This document shows, one piece after another, positions 43,986 through 51,923 of a DNA stretch of 64,000 nt. The notes below the pieces were generated by a model, which made no database searches, was not told where the DNA came from, and saw nothing but the letters and a program-made list of their open reading frames with translations. Each line of letters opens with the position of its first letter. The first letter of the stretch is position 1. Source of the stretch: Vreelandella halophila (lineage in GTDB: Bacteria > Pseudomonadota > Gammaproteobacteria > Pseudomonadales > Oleiphilaceae). Location: assembly GCF_009856365.1 (NCBI RefSeq), contig NZ_WMEX01000004.1, positions 62,001 to 126,000 on the forward strand, given 5' to 3'. The position numbers and the translations under genes were made by a program.

Positions 43986-44441
43986 ATGACCGAATCCCGT
44001 GTCGTCAGCATCCACTACACCCTCAAGAACGACGAGGGTGAGGTTCTGGATTCTTCCCGCGAGCGTGAGCCGCTCAGCTATCTGGAAGGGGCCCAGAACA
44101 TCATCAGTGGCCTGGAAGAAGCACTGACCGACAAGGCCCAGGGTGACGAAGCCCAGGTATCCCTGGATCCGGAGAACGCTTACGGCGAAGTCCGCGAAGA
44201 ACTGGTCCAGCCCGTCCCGAGCTCCGCTTTTGAGGGCGTTGAGAAGGTCGAGCCCGGCATGCAGTTCCAGGCGGAAACGCCCGGCGGCCCGCAGATCGTA
44301 CGCGTGGTATCCGTTGAGGATGAGACCGTGACCATCGATGCCAACCATCCGCTCGCCGGCCAGCGTCTGCACTTCGATGTTGAGGTGGTTGATACGCGTG
44401 AGCCGTCCGACGAAGAGAAAGAGCACGGCCACGTGCACTGA
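43986..44441 (+). CDS. FKBP-type peptidyl-prolyl isomerase, SlyD-like
   Basis: A 151-aa FKBP with the SlyD pattern: VVSIHYTLKNDEGEVLDSS at the start, the IF-domain insertion EALTDKAQGDEAQVSLDPENAYGEV, and the closing NHPLAGQRLHFDVEVVDTRE. It catalyses prolyl isomerisation and acts as a chaperone. The tail ends HGHVH, a short remnant of the metal-binding His-rich tail of E. coli SlyD. AAGGAG precedes ATG 43986; the long upstream frame is not used. A strong terminator follows. Confidence 0.93.
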   Translation: MTESRVVSIHYTLKNDEGEVLDSSREREPLSYLEGAQNIISGLEEALTDKAQGDEAQVSLDPENAYGEVREELVQPVPSSAFEGVEKVEPGMQFQAETPGGPQIVRVVSVEDETVTIDANHPLAGQRLHFDVEVVDTREPSDEEKEHGHVH

Positions 44442-44489
44442 GTCTTTCTCCAAGCACTGAATCAGCAGCGTTTTCAGTGCAACGGACAT

Positions 44490-44520
44490 AAAAAAGGCGA
44501 CCCGCGGGTCGCCTTTTTTT
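44490..44520. terminator. Bidirectional terminator between FKBP and ETF-QO genes
   Basis: AAAAAAGGCGACCC and GGGTCGCCTTTTTTT form a near-perfect stem with flanking A- and T-runs, so it can stop both convergent transcripts (FKBP on plus, ETF-QO on minus). It lies about 50 bp after the FKBP stop and 12 bp after the ETF-QO stop. Confidence 0.93.
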
Positions 44521-44531
44521 GTACCTACCCC

Positions 44532-46187
44532 TTACATATTGGGATAGTTGGGGCCACCGCCCCCTTCGGGGACCACCCACTGGATGTTCTGGGCCGGGTC
44601 CTTGATGTCGCAGGTCTTGCAGTGGATGCAGTTCTGCGCGTTGATCTGGAACTTCTTGCCGCTGCCGTCCTCGGCATCCACCACCTCGTACACGCCCACC
44701 GGGCAGTAACGCTGTGCCGGCTCGTCGTAGGTCGGCAGGTTATCCCGGATGGGAATCTCCGGATCCTTGAGCTGCAGGTGGCAGGGCTGGTCTTCCTCGT
44801 GATTGGTGTTCGACATGAACGCCGAGGACAGCCGGTCGAAGGTCAGCTTGTTGTCCGGCTTCGGGTAGTCGATCTTCGAACACTCAGAGGCCGGCTTAAG
44901 CGCCGCGTGATCCGGCGTGGTGTCGTGGAAGGTGATCGGCAGCGGCCGGCGCAGGATGTTCTGCTCCAGGTAGGCGATGCCGCCACCGATCACGGTGCCG
45001 AACTTGTGCATGGCCGGGCTGAAGTTGCGCTCGGCGAACAGTTCCCGGAAGAGCCAGCTGTTCTCGAACTTCTCCGCAAAGGCAGTCAGGTCGTCGCCGC
45101 CTTCAGAGCCCTTCTGGATCGCCTCGAAAACCGCTTCAGCGCCCAGCATCCCGGACTTCATGGCGGTGTGCGAGCCCTTGATCTTGGACGAGTTCAGCGT
45201 GCCCGCGTCACAGCCCAGCAGCAGCCCGCCGGGGAAATGCATCCGGGGCAGACTGTTGTAGCCGCCCTTGGTGATGGCCCGCGCCCCGTAGGATACCCGC
45301 TTGCCGCCTTCCAGGTGCTGTTTGATGGTCGGGTGCGTCTTCATCCGCTGGAATTCCTCGAACGGCGAGACGTAGGGGTTGGAGTAGGACAGGTCGGTGA
45401 TCAGCCCGACATAGACCTGGCCGTTTTCCAGGTGATACAGGAACCCACCCCCGGTGGAGCCGCTCTCGGACAGCGGCCAGCCCGCGGTGTGCACCACCAG
45501 CCCGGGTTCGTGGTTGGCCGGGTCGATGTCCCACAGCTCCTTGATGCCAAGGCCGTAGTGCTGCGGGTCCTTGCCCTCGTCCAGGTTGAACTGCTGCAGC
45601 AGGTCCTTGCCCAGGTGCCCCCGGCAGCCTTCGCTGAACAGAGTGTATTTCGCCCGCAGCTCCATGGGTGGCATGTAGCCGTCCTTGTGGTTGCCCTCGG
45701 CGTCGACGCCGAACTCGCCGGTGAGGATGCCCTTGACCACGCCATCCTCGTACAGGACTTCGGCGGCCGGGAAACCCGGATAGATCTCGACGCCCAGCTG
45801 TTCGGCCTGCTCGCCGAGCCAGCGGCACAGGTTGGCCAGGCTGATGATGTAGTTGCCATGGTTGTGCATGTTCTTTGGCACAAAGGCGTTGGGCGCCTTG
45901 CGGGCACTGTCGGCGCCGCGCAGGAAGTAGATGTCATCCCGGGTGACCGGCGTGTTCAGCGGGGCACCGCGCTCCTTCCAGTCGGGGAAGAGCTCATTGA
46001 GGCTGGTCGGCTCGAAAACGGTGCCGGCGATGATGTGGGCACCGACCTCGGATCCCTTCTCGACAACACAGACGGTCAGTTCCTGCTCCGCCTCGTTGGC
46101 CAGCTGCTGGATACGGCAGGCAGCCGAGAGTCCAGCAGGGCCCGCCCCCACGATCAGGACGTCAAACTCCATCGATTCGCGTTCCAC
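44532..46187 (-). CDS. Electron transfer flavoprotein-ubiquinone oxidoreductase
   Basis: ETF-QO passes electrons from reduced ETF to ubiquinone, linking acyl-CoA dehydrogenases to respiration. The 551-aa protein has the FAD motif VLIVGAGPAGLSAA and a C-terminal 4Fe-4S ferredoxin-like segment (NAQNCIHCKTCDIKDPAQNIQW plus an upstream CPVGVYE). I chose GTG 46187, giving MERESMEFDV, because GAGGAG lies 6 nt upstream and the sequence matches known ETF-QO starts. It is divergent from etfBA. Isovaleryl-CoA dehydrogenase at 59-60 kb is a likely electron source. Confidence 0.95.
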   Translation of the reverse strand: MERESMEFDVLIVGAGPAGLSAACRIQQLANEAEQELTVCVVEKGSEVGAHIIAGTVFEPTSLNELFPDWKERGAPLNTPVTRDDIYFLRGADSARKAPNAFVPKNMHNHGNYIISLANLCRWLGEQAEQLGVEIYPGFPAAEVLYEDGVVKGILTGEFGVDAEGNHKDGYMPPMELRAKYTLFSEGCRGHLGKDLLQQFNLDEGKDPQHYGLGIKELWDIDPANHEPGLVVHTAGWPLSESGSTGGGFLYHLENGQVYVGLITDLSYSNPYVSPFEEFQRMKTHPTIKQHLEGGKRVSYGARAITKGGYNSLPRMHFPGGLLLGCDAGTLNSSKIKGSHTAMKSGMLGAEAVFEAIQKGSEGGDDLTAFAEKFENSWLFRELFAERNFSPAMHKFGTVIGGGIAYLEQNILRRPLPITFHDTTPDHAALKPASECSKIDYPKPDNKLTFDRLSSAFMSNTNHEEDQPCHLQLKDPEIPIRDNLPTYDEPAQRYCPVGVYEVVDAEDGSGKKFQINAQNCIHCKTCDIKDPAQNIQWVVPEGGGGPNYPNM

Positions 46188-46218
46188 GATAGTCTCCTCA
46201 GGATTTCCAATGGGCAAT

Positions 46219-46240
46219 CTGTGGCTTTACGTTGCCACAG
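46219..46240. repeat. 7-bp inverted repeat in the ETF-QO leader
   Basis: CTGTGGC (46219-46225) and GCCACAG (46234-46240) are perfect inverted copies around an 8-bp loop. They lie between the candidate ETF-QO -10 (minus-strand TATATC, 46246-46241) and the GTG start. The element could be an operator or a leader hairpin. Confidence 0.4.
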
Positions 46241-46258
46241 GATATATCATCATGGAAA

Positions 46259-46278
46259 TCAAACAAACGTTTGTTTGA
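46259..46278. promoter_or_regulatory. Perfect 20-bp palindromic operator between ETF-QO and etfBA
   Basis: TCAAACAAAC followed by its exact complement GTTTGTTTGA. On the ETF-QO side it covers the expected -35 position for the TATATC -10 at 46246-46241. On the other side it is 37 bp upstream of the etfBA -35. Form and place suggest a TetR-type repressor site, of the CAAAC/GTTTG kind described for PsrA fatty-acid regulators (recalled, not checked). Confidence 0.75.
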
Positions 46279-46314
46279 ATGACATTGAGCAATGGCATCC
46301 CGTCCCTGGAGCTA

Positions 46315-46343
46315 TTGACCCCCTGTGGTTTTGTCGTCAGTAT
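46315..46343 (+). promoter_or_regulatory. Candidate etfBA promoter
   Basis: TTGACC (46315-46320) and CAGTAT (46338-46343) with a 17-bp spacer lie about 70 bp before the etfB ATG. The -35 is good and the -10 weak. Confidence 0.4.
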
Positions 46344-46411
46344 TAGGGCGCTTTTGCCGGGGACGCCCGCCGCATGAACATTCTAAACCCATGGCAGGAA
46401 ACGAGGAATCT

Positions 46412-47161
46412 ATGAAGGTTCTGGTCGCTGTAAAACGAGTGATTGACTACAACGTCAAGGTTCGCGTCAAGCCGGATAACACCGGCGTGGACCTGTCCAA
46501 CGTCAAGATGGCAATGAACCCATTCTGCGAGATCGCCGTTGAGGAAGCGGTCCGTCTCAAGGAGAAGGGCGTTGCCACCGAGATTGTCGCCGTGACCATC
46601 GGTCCCAAGGTCAGCCAGGAGCAGCTGCGCACCGCGCTGGCACTGGGCGCTGACCGCGCCATCCAGGTCGAGACGGACGAAGATGTCCAGTCCCTGGATG
46701 CGGCCAAGATGCTCAAGGCCGTCGTGGACAAGGAAGAGCCGAACCTGGTGATCATGGGCAAACAGTCTATCGACACCGATAACAACCAGACTGGCCAGAT
46801 GCTGGCCCAGCTGGCCGGGATGCCCCAGGGCACCTTTGCCTCCGAGGTCGAGGTGGAAGGTGAAAAGGTCAAGGTGACCCGTGAGATCGACGGCGGCCTG
46901 ATGACCGTTTCCCTGAACCTGCCGGCCGTGGTTACCACGGATCTGCGCCTGAACGAACCGCGCTACGCTTCGCTCCCCAACATCATGAAGGCCAAGAAGA
47001 AGCCGCTCGAGACCATCAGCCCGGCCGATCTGGGCGTCGATGTTGCGCCGCGGCTCAAGACACTCAAGGTTGAAGAGCCGCAGCCGCGTCAGCCCGGTGT
47101 CAAGGTCGAGAGCGTTGAGGAGCTGGTCGACAAACTGAAGAACGAAGCGAAGGTGATTTAA
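46412..47161 (+). CDS. etfB: Electron transfer flavoprotein beta subunit
   Basis: EtfB is the AMP-binding subunit of the FAD electron carrier ETF. The 249-aa protein starts [22 protein letters not shown] and contains the ETF-beta signature region [46 protein letters not shown] 46412 is preceded by GAGGAA; the longer frame upstream is not conserved. The etfA ATG follows the TAA directly, so the two are coupled. Confidence 0.96.
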   Translation: MKVLVAVKRVIDYNVKVRVKPDNTGVDLSNVKMAMNPFCEIAVEEAVRLKEKGVATEIVAVTIGPKVSQEQLRTALALGADRAIQVETDEDVQSLDAAKMLKAVVDKEEPNLVIMGKQSIDTDNNQTGQMLAQLAGMPQGTFASEVEVEGEKVKVTREIDGGLMTVSLNLPAVVTTDLRLNEPRYASLPNIMKAKKKPLETISPADLGVDVAPRLKTLKVEEPQPRQPGVKVESVEELVDKLKNEAKVI

Positions 47162-48103
47162 ATGAGTACACTGGTTATTGCAGATCACAACAAGGGTGAG
47201 CTGGCCGGGTCGACACTCAGTGTTATCGCCGCTGCCAAGTCTGCTGGTGGTGACATCGACGTCCTGGTCGCCGGCAAGGACATCGGCGGTGTTGCCGAAC
47301 AGGCCGCCAAGGCGGACGGCGTCAACAAGGTGCTCGCTGCCGACAATGACGCTTACGGGCATGACCTCGCCGAGAATCTCAGTCTGCTGATCGCGGAAGT
47401 GGGCAAGGGCTACAGCCATCTGTTCGCCTCCGCCGGCACCGTTGGCAAGGACACCATGCCGCGTGTTGCCGCCATGCTCGACGTGGCGCAGGTTTCCGAC
47501 ATCATCGGTGTGCAGTCCGAGGACACCTTCGTTCGCCCGATCTACGCCGGTAACGCGATTGCGACTGTGCAGTCCAGCGACAGCGTCAAGGTGATCACCG
47601 TTCGGACCACCAGCTTTGACCCGGTTGCGGCTGAGGGCGGTTCAGCTTCGGTTGAATCCGTGGAATCAGCGCACGACGCCGGCCTTTCCGAGTTCGTCAG
47701 CGAAGAGCTGGCCGAATCCGATCGTCCGGATCTGGCAGCTGCCGACGTGGTCATCTCCGGTGGTCGCGGCATGCAGAATGGCGACAACTTCAAGATGCTG
47801 GAGTCTGTCGCCGACGTTCTGGGCGCCGCCATCGGCGCGTCCCGTGCCGCCGTCGACGCTGGGTTCGTACCAAACGACATGCAGGTCGGCCAGACCGGCA
47901 AGATCGTGGCCCCGAACCTCTACATCGCCGTCGGCATTTCCGGTGCCATCCAGCACCTGGCCGGCATGGGCGATTCCAAGTTCATTGTGGCCATCAACAA
48001 GGACGAGGACGCGCCCATTTTCCAGGTGGCGGACTACGGCCTTGTAGCGGACCTGTTTGATGCGGTACCGCAGCTTGAGGAAGAACTCAAGAAGGTGGTC
48101 TGA
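47162..48103 (+). CDS. etfA: Electron transfer flavoprotein alpha subunit
   Basis: EtfA binds FAD and docks to dehydrogenases and ETF-QO. The 313-aa sequence starts [24 protein letters not shown]. It has the FAD-binding C-terminal part with [30 protein letters not shown] (ETF-alpha signature) and [24 protein letters not shown]. It directly follows etfB and ends at a rho-independent terminator. Confidence 0.97.
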   Translation: MSTLVIADHNKGELAGSTLSVIAAAKSAGGDIDVLVAGKDIGGVAEQAAKADGVNKVLAADNDAYGHDLAENLSLLIAEVGKGYSHLFASAGTVGKDTMPRVAAMLDVAQVSDIIGVQSEDTFVRPIYAGNAIATVQSSDSVKVITVRTTSFDPVAAEGGSASVESVESAHDAGLSEFVSEELAESDRPDLAAADVVISGGRGMQNGDNFKMLESVADVLGAAIGASRAAVDAGFVPNDMQVGQTGKIVAPNLYIAVGISGAIQHLAGMGDSKFIVAINKDEDAPIFQVADYGLVADLFDAVPQLEEELKKVV

Positions 48104-48130
48104 CGGAACGCCCGTATCAGGCTATGATGA

Positions 48131-48165
48131 AAGCCGTACCCTCCGGGGTGCGGCTTTTCTGTTTA
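48131..48165 (+). terminator. Rho-independent terminator after etfA
   Basis: AAGCCGTACCC, a short loop and GGGGTGCGGCTT form an imperfect GC stem followed by TTCTGTTT, 28 bp after the etfA stop. It separates etfBA from the K+ channel gene. Confidence 0.8.
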
Positions 48166-48187
48166 CAACGATCCGAAAAGTGGACTC

Positions 48188-48622
48188 ATGCTGACGCAGA
48201 CGCACGCAATCGCTGGCGCTGCAACACTCGTTGCGCTGATTGCCTCAGTCGTTCTCCACTGTATGGCCGCTACGGCGCTCATGCGGCGCTTTGATGGCAC
48301 CAGCCTGCACCAGTCCCTATGTATGGTCCTGATGGTTCTGGGGCTTTTTGTAGCCCACGTCATTGAGATCTGGCTGTTCGGTTTGGTCTCTTGGACGCTG
48401 GCCCAGATTGAGGGTGCGGGTTCTGTAACCGGAGGCCATGTGTCCGGCGTGATGGACTACATCTACTTTTCCGCCGTGACCTATACCACTTTGGGGTATG
48501 GGGAGGTTTATCCTGTTGGCCCCATCCGTTTCATTTTTGGCGTGGAGGCGCTGATCGGCTTCATGCTGATCACCTGGTCCGCCTCCGTTACCTTTCTTCA
48601 GATGCAGCGTTTCTGGCGCTGA
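48188..48622 (+). CDS. Small potassium channel-like membrane protein
   Basis: A 144-aa protein with two N-terminal membrane helices, a pore loop with the K+ selectivity filter TLGYG (YTTLGYGEVYP, about residues 100-110), and a last helix (FIFGVEALIGFMLITWSASVTFL). This is an Ion_trans_2-type unit without a cytoplasmic RCK domain. It presumably assembles as a tetramer for K+ passage. It is convergent with a CPA2 antiporter gene that carries a TrkA-N domain, 13 bp away, suggesting a local K+ homeostasis group. Confidence 0.85.
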   Translation: MLTQTHAIAGAATLVALIASVVLHCMAATALMRRFDGTSLHQSLCMVLMVLGLFVAHVIEIWLFGLVSWTLAQIEGAGSVTGGHVSGVMDYIYFSAVTYTTLGYGEVYPVGPIRFIFGVEALIGFMLITWSASVTFLQMQRFWR

Positions 48623-48635
48623 CTGGCTGGAACGG

Positions 48636-50249
48636 TCAGGGCGTAATTTGTGCGACCGCCTGCTCCGCGGCTTCACGATACGGGTGAAGAATCAAGTCCA
48701 CGTTCCTGTTTTTCCAGTTAATTTCGTCATCCTCCCGGAAGCTGGCAATGGCGATGCGCCCGGATCTCGCAAAAAGGGCGAGCCCCTGCATCAGAATTTC
48801 GTTCACTTCGCGCCGGGGCAGTGTGCTGACAACCCACTTCGCGGTGTGGACCGGCAGATGGGACAGGAACTCAATGTCCTCCGCGTCACCAAAGACGGCA
48901 TGTATCCCCTCGGTCTGGGCCCGTTCGACCCGTCCCGGATCAATATCAACACCAATGACGTCTTCCCCGCGTTCGATGAGTTGACCGGCAATGCGTCGCC
49001 CCAGACGTCCCAGTCCAATGATGATGATCGGAGCCGCCTGCCCCTGTGTATAGTCGTCGAGTTCACGGTAGGTCAGAGTACGCTCGAACGGCGAGAGCCA
49101 CCCCCGAACCCGCTCAAAAAGCTGTTCGGAGTAGAGAATCATGTAGGTTGAGGTCGTGATGGTCACGATACCGACCAGCGTCACCACACCGAGCACGTTA
49201 TCGCCGATGTGGCCGAGGCCCAGCCCCATGGTTATGAAGATGATCGAGAACTCGCTGATCTGAGCCACGGTCAGCCCCGCCTTGAACCCAGTACGACGCC
49301 GATACCCCATGCCTCCCATAATGGCCATGACGATCAGGGGATTGCCGATCAGAACGAACAGGGAGAGAACCAGGGCAGGAAAGAGGTTGTCTCCAATAAG
49401 GCTCAGGTTGAGCTGTTCACCCATGTAGATGAAAAAGAACAGGAGCAGGAAGTCCCGCAGGCTCGTCAGCCGGCTTGTGATCACGTCCTTGACGGCCGTG
49501 TTGGCCAGGGAGAAGCCGGCAATGAACGCCCCGACTTCCTTTGAAAGCCCCAGGATGTCCGCTCCCGCCGCAAGCATGGTCCCCCACGCGATGGCGAACA
49601 GCATCAGCATCTCGACGGAGCGGGCCAGGCTGCGCATCAGCCCCGGAATCACATACCGCATCAGCAATGGCAGGACGACCACCATGAACACCACGCTGAT
49701 GCCAAGGCCCTGAAGCGGCGGGATAAGCTGGTCATCCGCGGTGGGGATGGTGAGGTTCAGGCCCAGCATGGCGAGAACAACCGCGATGTCCTGGACGATC
49801 AGGAAGCCCATGGCGATGCGGCCATGCAGGGATTCCAGCTCGCCTTTGTCGGAAAGGAGCTTGACGATGATGATGGTGCTGGAAAAGGTCAGGGCGATGG
49901 CGATATAGAGCGCATCGATCGGGGAAAAGCCGAGCAGAAGCGTCAGACCGAAACCGATCAGGATGGTGAATGCAAGCTGACCCAGTCCCGTCGCCAGGGC
50001 CACAGGCCCCAGGGAACGCACAATCCTCAGATCCAGTTTGAGACCAACGACGAACAGCAGAATGGTGATGCCCCAGTGGGCGAGAAGGTCAATCTGTGTG
50101 TGGGCGGAGACAATGCCCAGTATGCTGGGGCCTACAATGATGCCGACCGCCAGGTACGCAATAAGCAGTGGCTGGCGCAGGAGCATGGAAAAATAACCCA
50201 CAACCACGGCGATCAACAGCAGTAACGTGAACTCCTGATAGATTTCCAT
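48636..50249 (-). CDS. CPA2 cation/proton antiporter with TrkA-N domain
   Basis: A 537-aa Kef/YbaL-type protein. About 12 membrane helices form the Na_H_Exchanger domain (e.g. LLIAYLAVGIIVGPSILGIV, FSSTIIIVKLLSDKGELESLHGRIAMGFLIVQDIAVV). The C-terminal Rossmann TrkA-N domain (IIIGLGRLGRRIAGQLIERGEDVIGVDIDPG) starts near residue 410. It exchanges K+ or Na+ for H+, probably gated by a nucleotide at the TrkA-N domain. It is divergent from a second CPA2 gene across 102 bp. Confidence 0.92.
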   Translation of the reverse strand: MEIYQEFTLLLLIAVVVGYFSMLLRQPLLIAYLAVGIIVGPSILGIVSAHTQIDLLAHWGITILLFVVGLKLDLRIVRSLGPVALATGLGQLAFTILIGFGLTLLLGFSPIDALYIAIALTFSSTIIIVKLLSDKGELESLHGRIAMGFLIVQDIAVVLAMLGLNLTIPTADDQLIPPLQGLGISVVFMVVVLPLLMRYVIPGLMRSLARSVEMLMLFAIAWGTMLAAGADILGLSKEVGAFIAGFSLANTAVKDVITSRLTSLRDFLLLFFFIYMGEQLNLSLIGDNLFPALVLSLFVLIGNPLIVMAIMGGMGYRRRTGFKAGLTVAQISEFSIIFITMGLGLGHIGDNVLGVVTLVGIVTITTSTYMILYSEQLFERVRGWLSPFERTLTYRELDDYTQGQAAPIIIIGLGRLGRRIAGQLIERGEDVIGVDIDPGRVERAQTEGIHAVFGDAEDIEFLSHLPVHTAKWVVSTLPRREVNEILMQGLALFARSGRIAIASFREDDEINWKNRNVDLILHPYREAAEQAVAQITP

Positions 50250-50351
50250 GCGAGATGCCTCCGTTATGATCCAGCCATCAATGCTACAATCCGGCTTTTG
50301 AGTGCGGTACCCGAAGCCCGCGTCCGTGATAATCAGGACACAGCCTAGTCA

Positions 50352-51923
50352 ATGTTAATCGAAGTTGTCTCTCTTTCATTTGCGTTTGTTTTCGGTCTCA
50401 TGGTGCGCCAGGTCGGTCTGCCGCCTCTGATTGGATTTCTCGCCGCCGGGTTTGCGCTCAACCTTTGGGGGCAGGCATTTGGGCTCCCGCCCCAGGCAGG
50501 GCCGTTCCTGGATCATGTGGCGCATCTCGGCGTCCTCATGCTGCTGTTCTCGGTCGGGCTGAAGCTCAAGATCCGGCATCTGGTGGAGCCAGCCGTGGTG
50601 GGTGGCGCCATCCTGCATTTCATGATCAGTGTCGGCATCCTGGGAACAGGAATCCTCTATCTTCTGGAGATCAGCACGGCGAATGCGCTGCTGCTGGCAA
50701 CCGCCCTGGCATTCTCCAGTACCGTGCTGGCGGCCAAGGTTCTGGAGGCCAAAGGGGAGCTTCGCTCCTTCCACGGGCGGGTAGCCATCGGCATTCTCAT
50801 CCTGCAGGACCTCATTGCTCTTGTGGTGCTGAGCGTGGCCGGTGGGCAGACACCCTCGCCCTGGGCCCTGGTGGTGCTGGCACTGCCGCTTCTGCGCCCG
50901 GTCATGCACTGGCTGATGGATGTAGCCGGGCACGAGGAGCTGCTGGTTCTGATGGGCGTGGTCCTGGCGGTTGCTGTTGGGGGCTATGGCTTTGAGGTGG
51001 TGGGACTCAGTCCGGAGGTGGGCGCCCTGGCAATGGGCGTCCTGCTGGCGAATCATCCCCGGGCCCAGGAGCTGTCCCATTCCCTGTGGGGGCTGAAGGA
51101 AATCCTTCTGGTCGGTTTTTTCCTGCAGATCGGTATGTCGGGTCTTCCGGACCAGCAGGCGCTGCTGTTCGCGCTCGGCATGGCGCTGTTGCTGCCCCTC
51201 AAGGGCATCCTGTTCTTCTTCCTGCTCATTCTTTTCCGCCTGCGCAGCCGCAATGCCTTTCTGGGGGCGCTCAGCCTGATGAGCTACAGTGAGTTCGGGC
51301 TGATTGTGGCTGCCAGTGTGCTTGAGGCCTGGCTGGTGCCCCTCGCGATTACAGTCGCGGTCTCCTTCCTGGTGGCAGCACCGCTCAACCGCATCGCGCA
51401 TCCGCTGTTTGACCGGATGGAGCCCTGGCTGAGGCGGTTCGAGCGGTCCAGTGATCACCCGGACCAGCAGCCGCTGTCACTGGGCCAGGCGGACATCCTG
51501 ATTGTTGGGATGGGGCGCACCGGGCAGGCGGCGTACACCGCTGTTGGTGCAGGTGGACTCACCGTTGTGGGCATGGACGCGGATCCGGACAAGGTGGCAA
51601 ACCAGTGCACCCGGGGCCACAACGTGGTCTACGCGGACGCCGAGGATATCGAACTGTGGCAGGGGCTGGACCTGGAGGGCCTGCAGGCGGTCATCCTTGC
51701 CATGCCACACCTGGAGGGGAAACTGATCGCAGCCCGCAACCTCCGGAAGATGGGGTTCACCGGTCCGATTGTTGCCAATACCTTCCATGACGACGAGGCG
51801 GCACCGCTGCAGCGAGCCGGCGTTTCCGAAACCTACCAGGCCATGGCCGGCGCCGGCATCGGTATCGCGGACAAGACCCGCGAGGCGCTCAGCACAACTC
51901 ACGCCCCGCCTGCGGGCGCCTAG
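50352..51923 (+). CDS. Second CPA2 cation/proton antiporter with TrkA-N domain
   Basis: A 523-aa KefB-like antiporter with ~12 membrane helices (GLMVRQVGLPPLIGFLAAGFALN, ALAFSSTVLAAKVLEAKGELRSFHGRVAIGILILQDLIALVVL). A TrkA-N domain (ILIVGMGRTGQAAYTAVGAGGLTVVGMDADP) starts near residue 383. It is clearly a distant paralogue of the divergent neighbour, with the same layout. Its TAG stop overlaps the stop of the convergent acetoacetyl-CoA synthetase gene within CTAG. Confidence 0.92.
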   Translation: MLIEVVSLSFAFVFGLMVRQVGLPPLIGFLAAGFALNLWGQAFGLPPQAGPFLDHVAHLGVLMLLFSVGLKLKIRHLVEPAVVGGAILHFMISVGILGTGILYLLEISTANALLLATALAFSSTVLAAKVLEAKGELRSFHGRVAIGILILQDLIALVVLSVAGGQTPSPWALVVLALPLLRPVMHWLMDVAGHEELLVLMGVVLAVAVGGYGFEVVGLSPEVGALAMGVLLANHPRAQELSHSLWGLKEILLVGFFLQIGMSGLPDQQALLFALGMALLLPLKGILFFFLLILFRLRSRNAFLGALSLMSYSEFGLIVAASVLEAWLVPLAITVAVSFLVAAPLNRIAHPLFDRMEPWLRRFERSSDHPDQQPLSLGQADILIVGMGRTGQAAYTAVGAGGLTVVGMDADPDKVANQCTRGHNVVYADAEDIELWQGLDLEGLQAVILAMPHLEGKLIAARNLRKMGFTGPIVANTFHDDEAAPLQRAGVSETYQAMAGAGIGIADKTREALSTTHAPPAGA

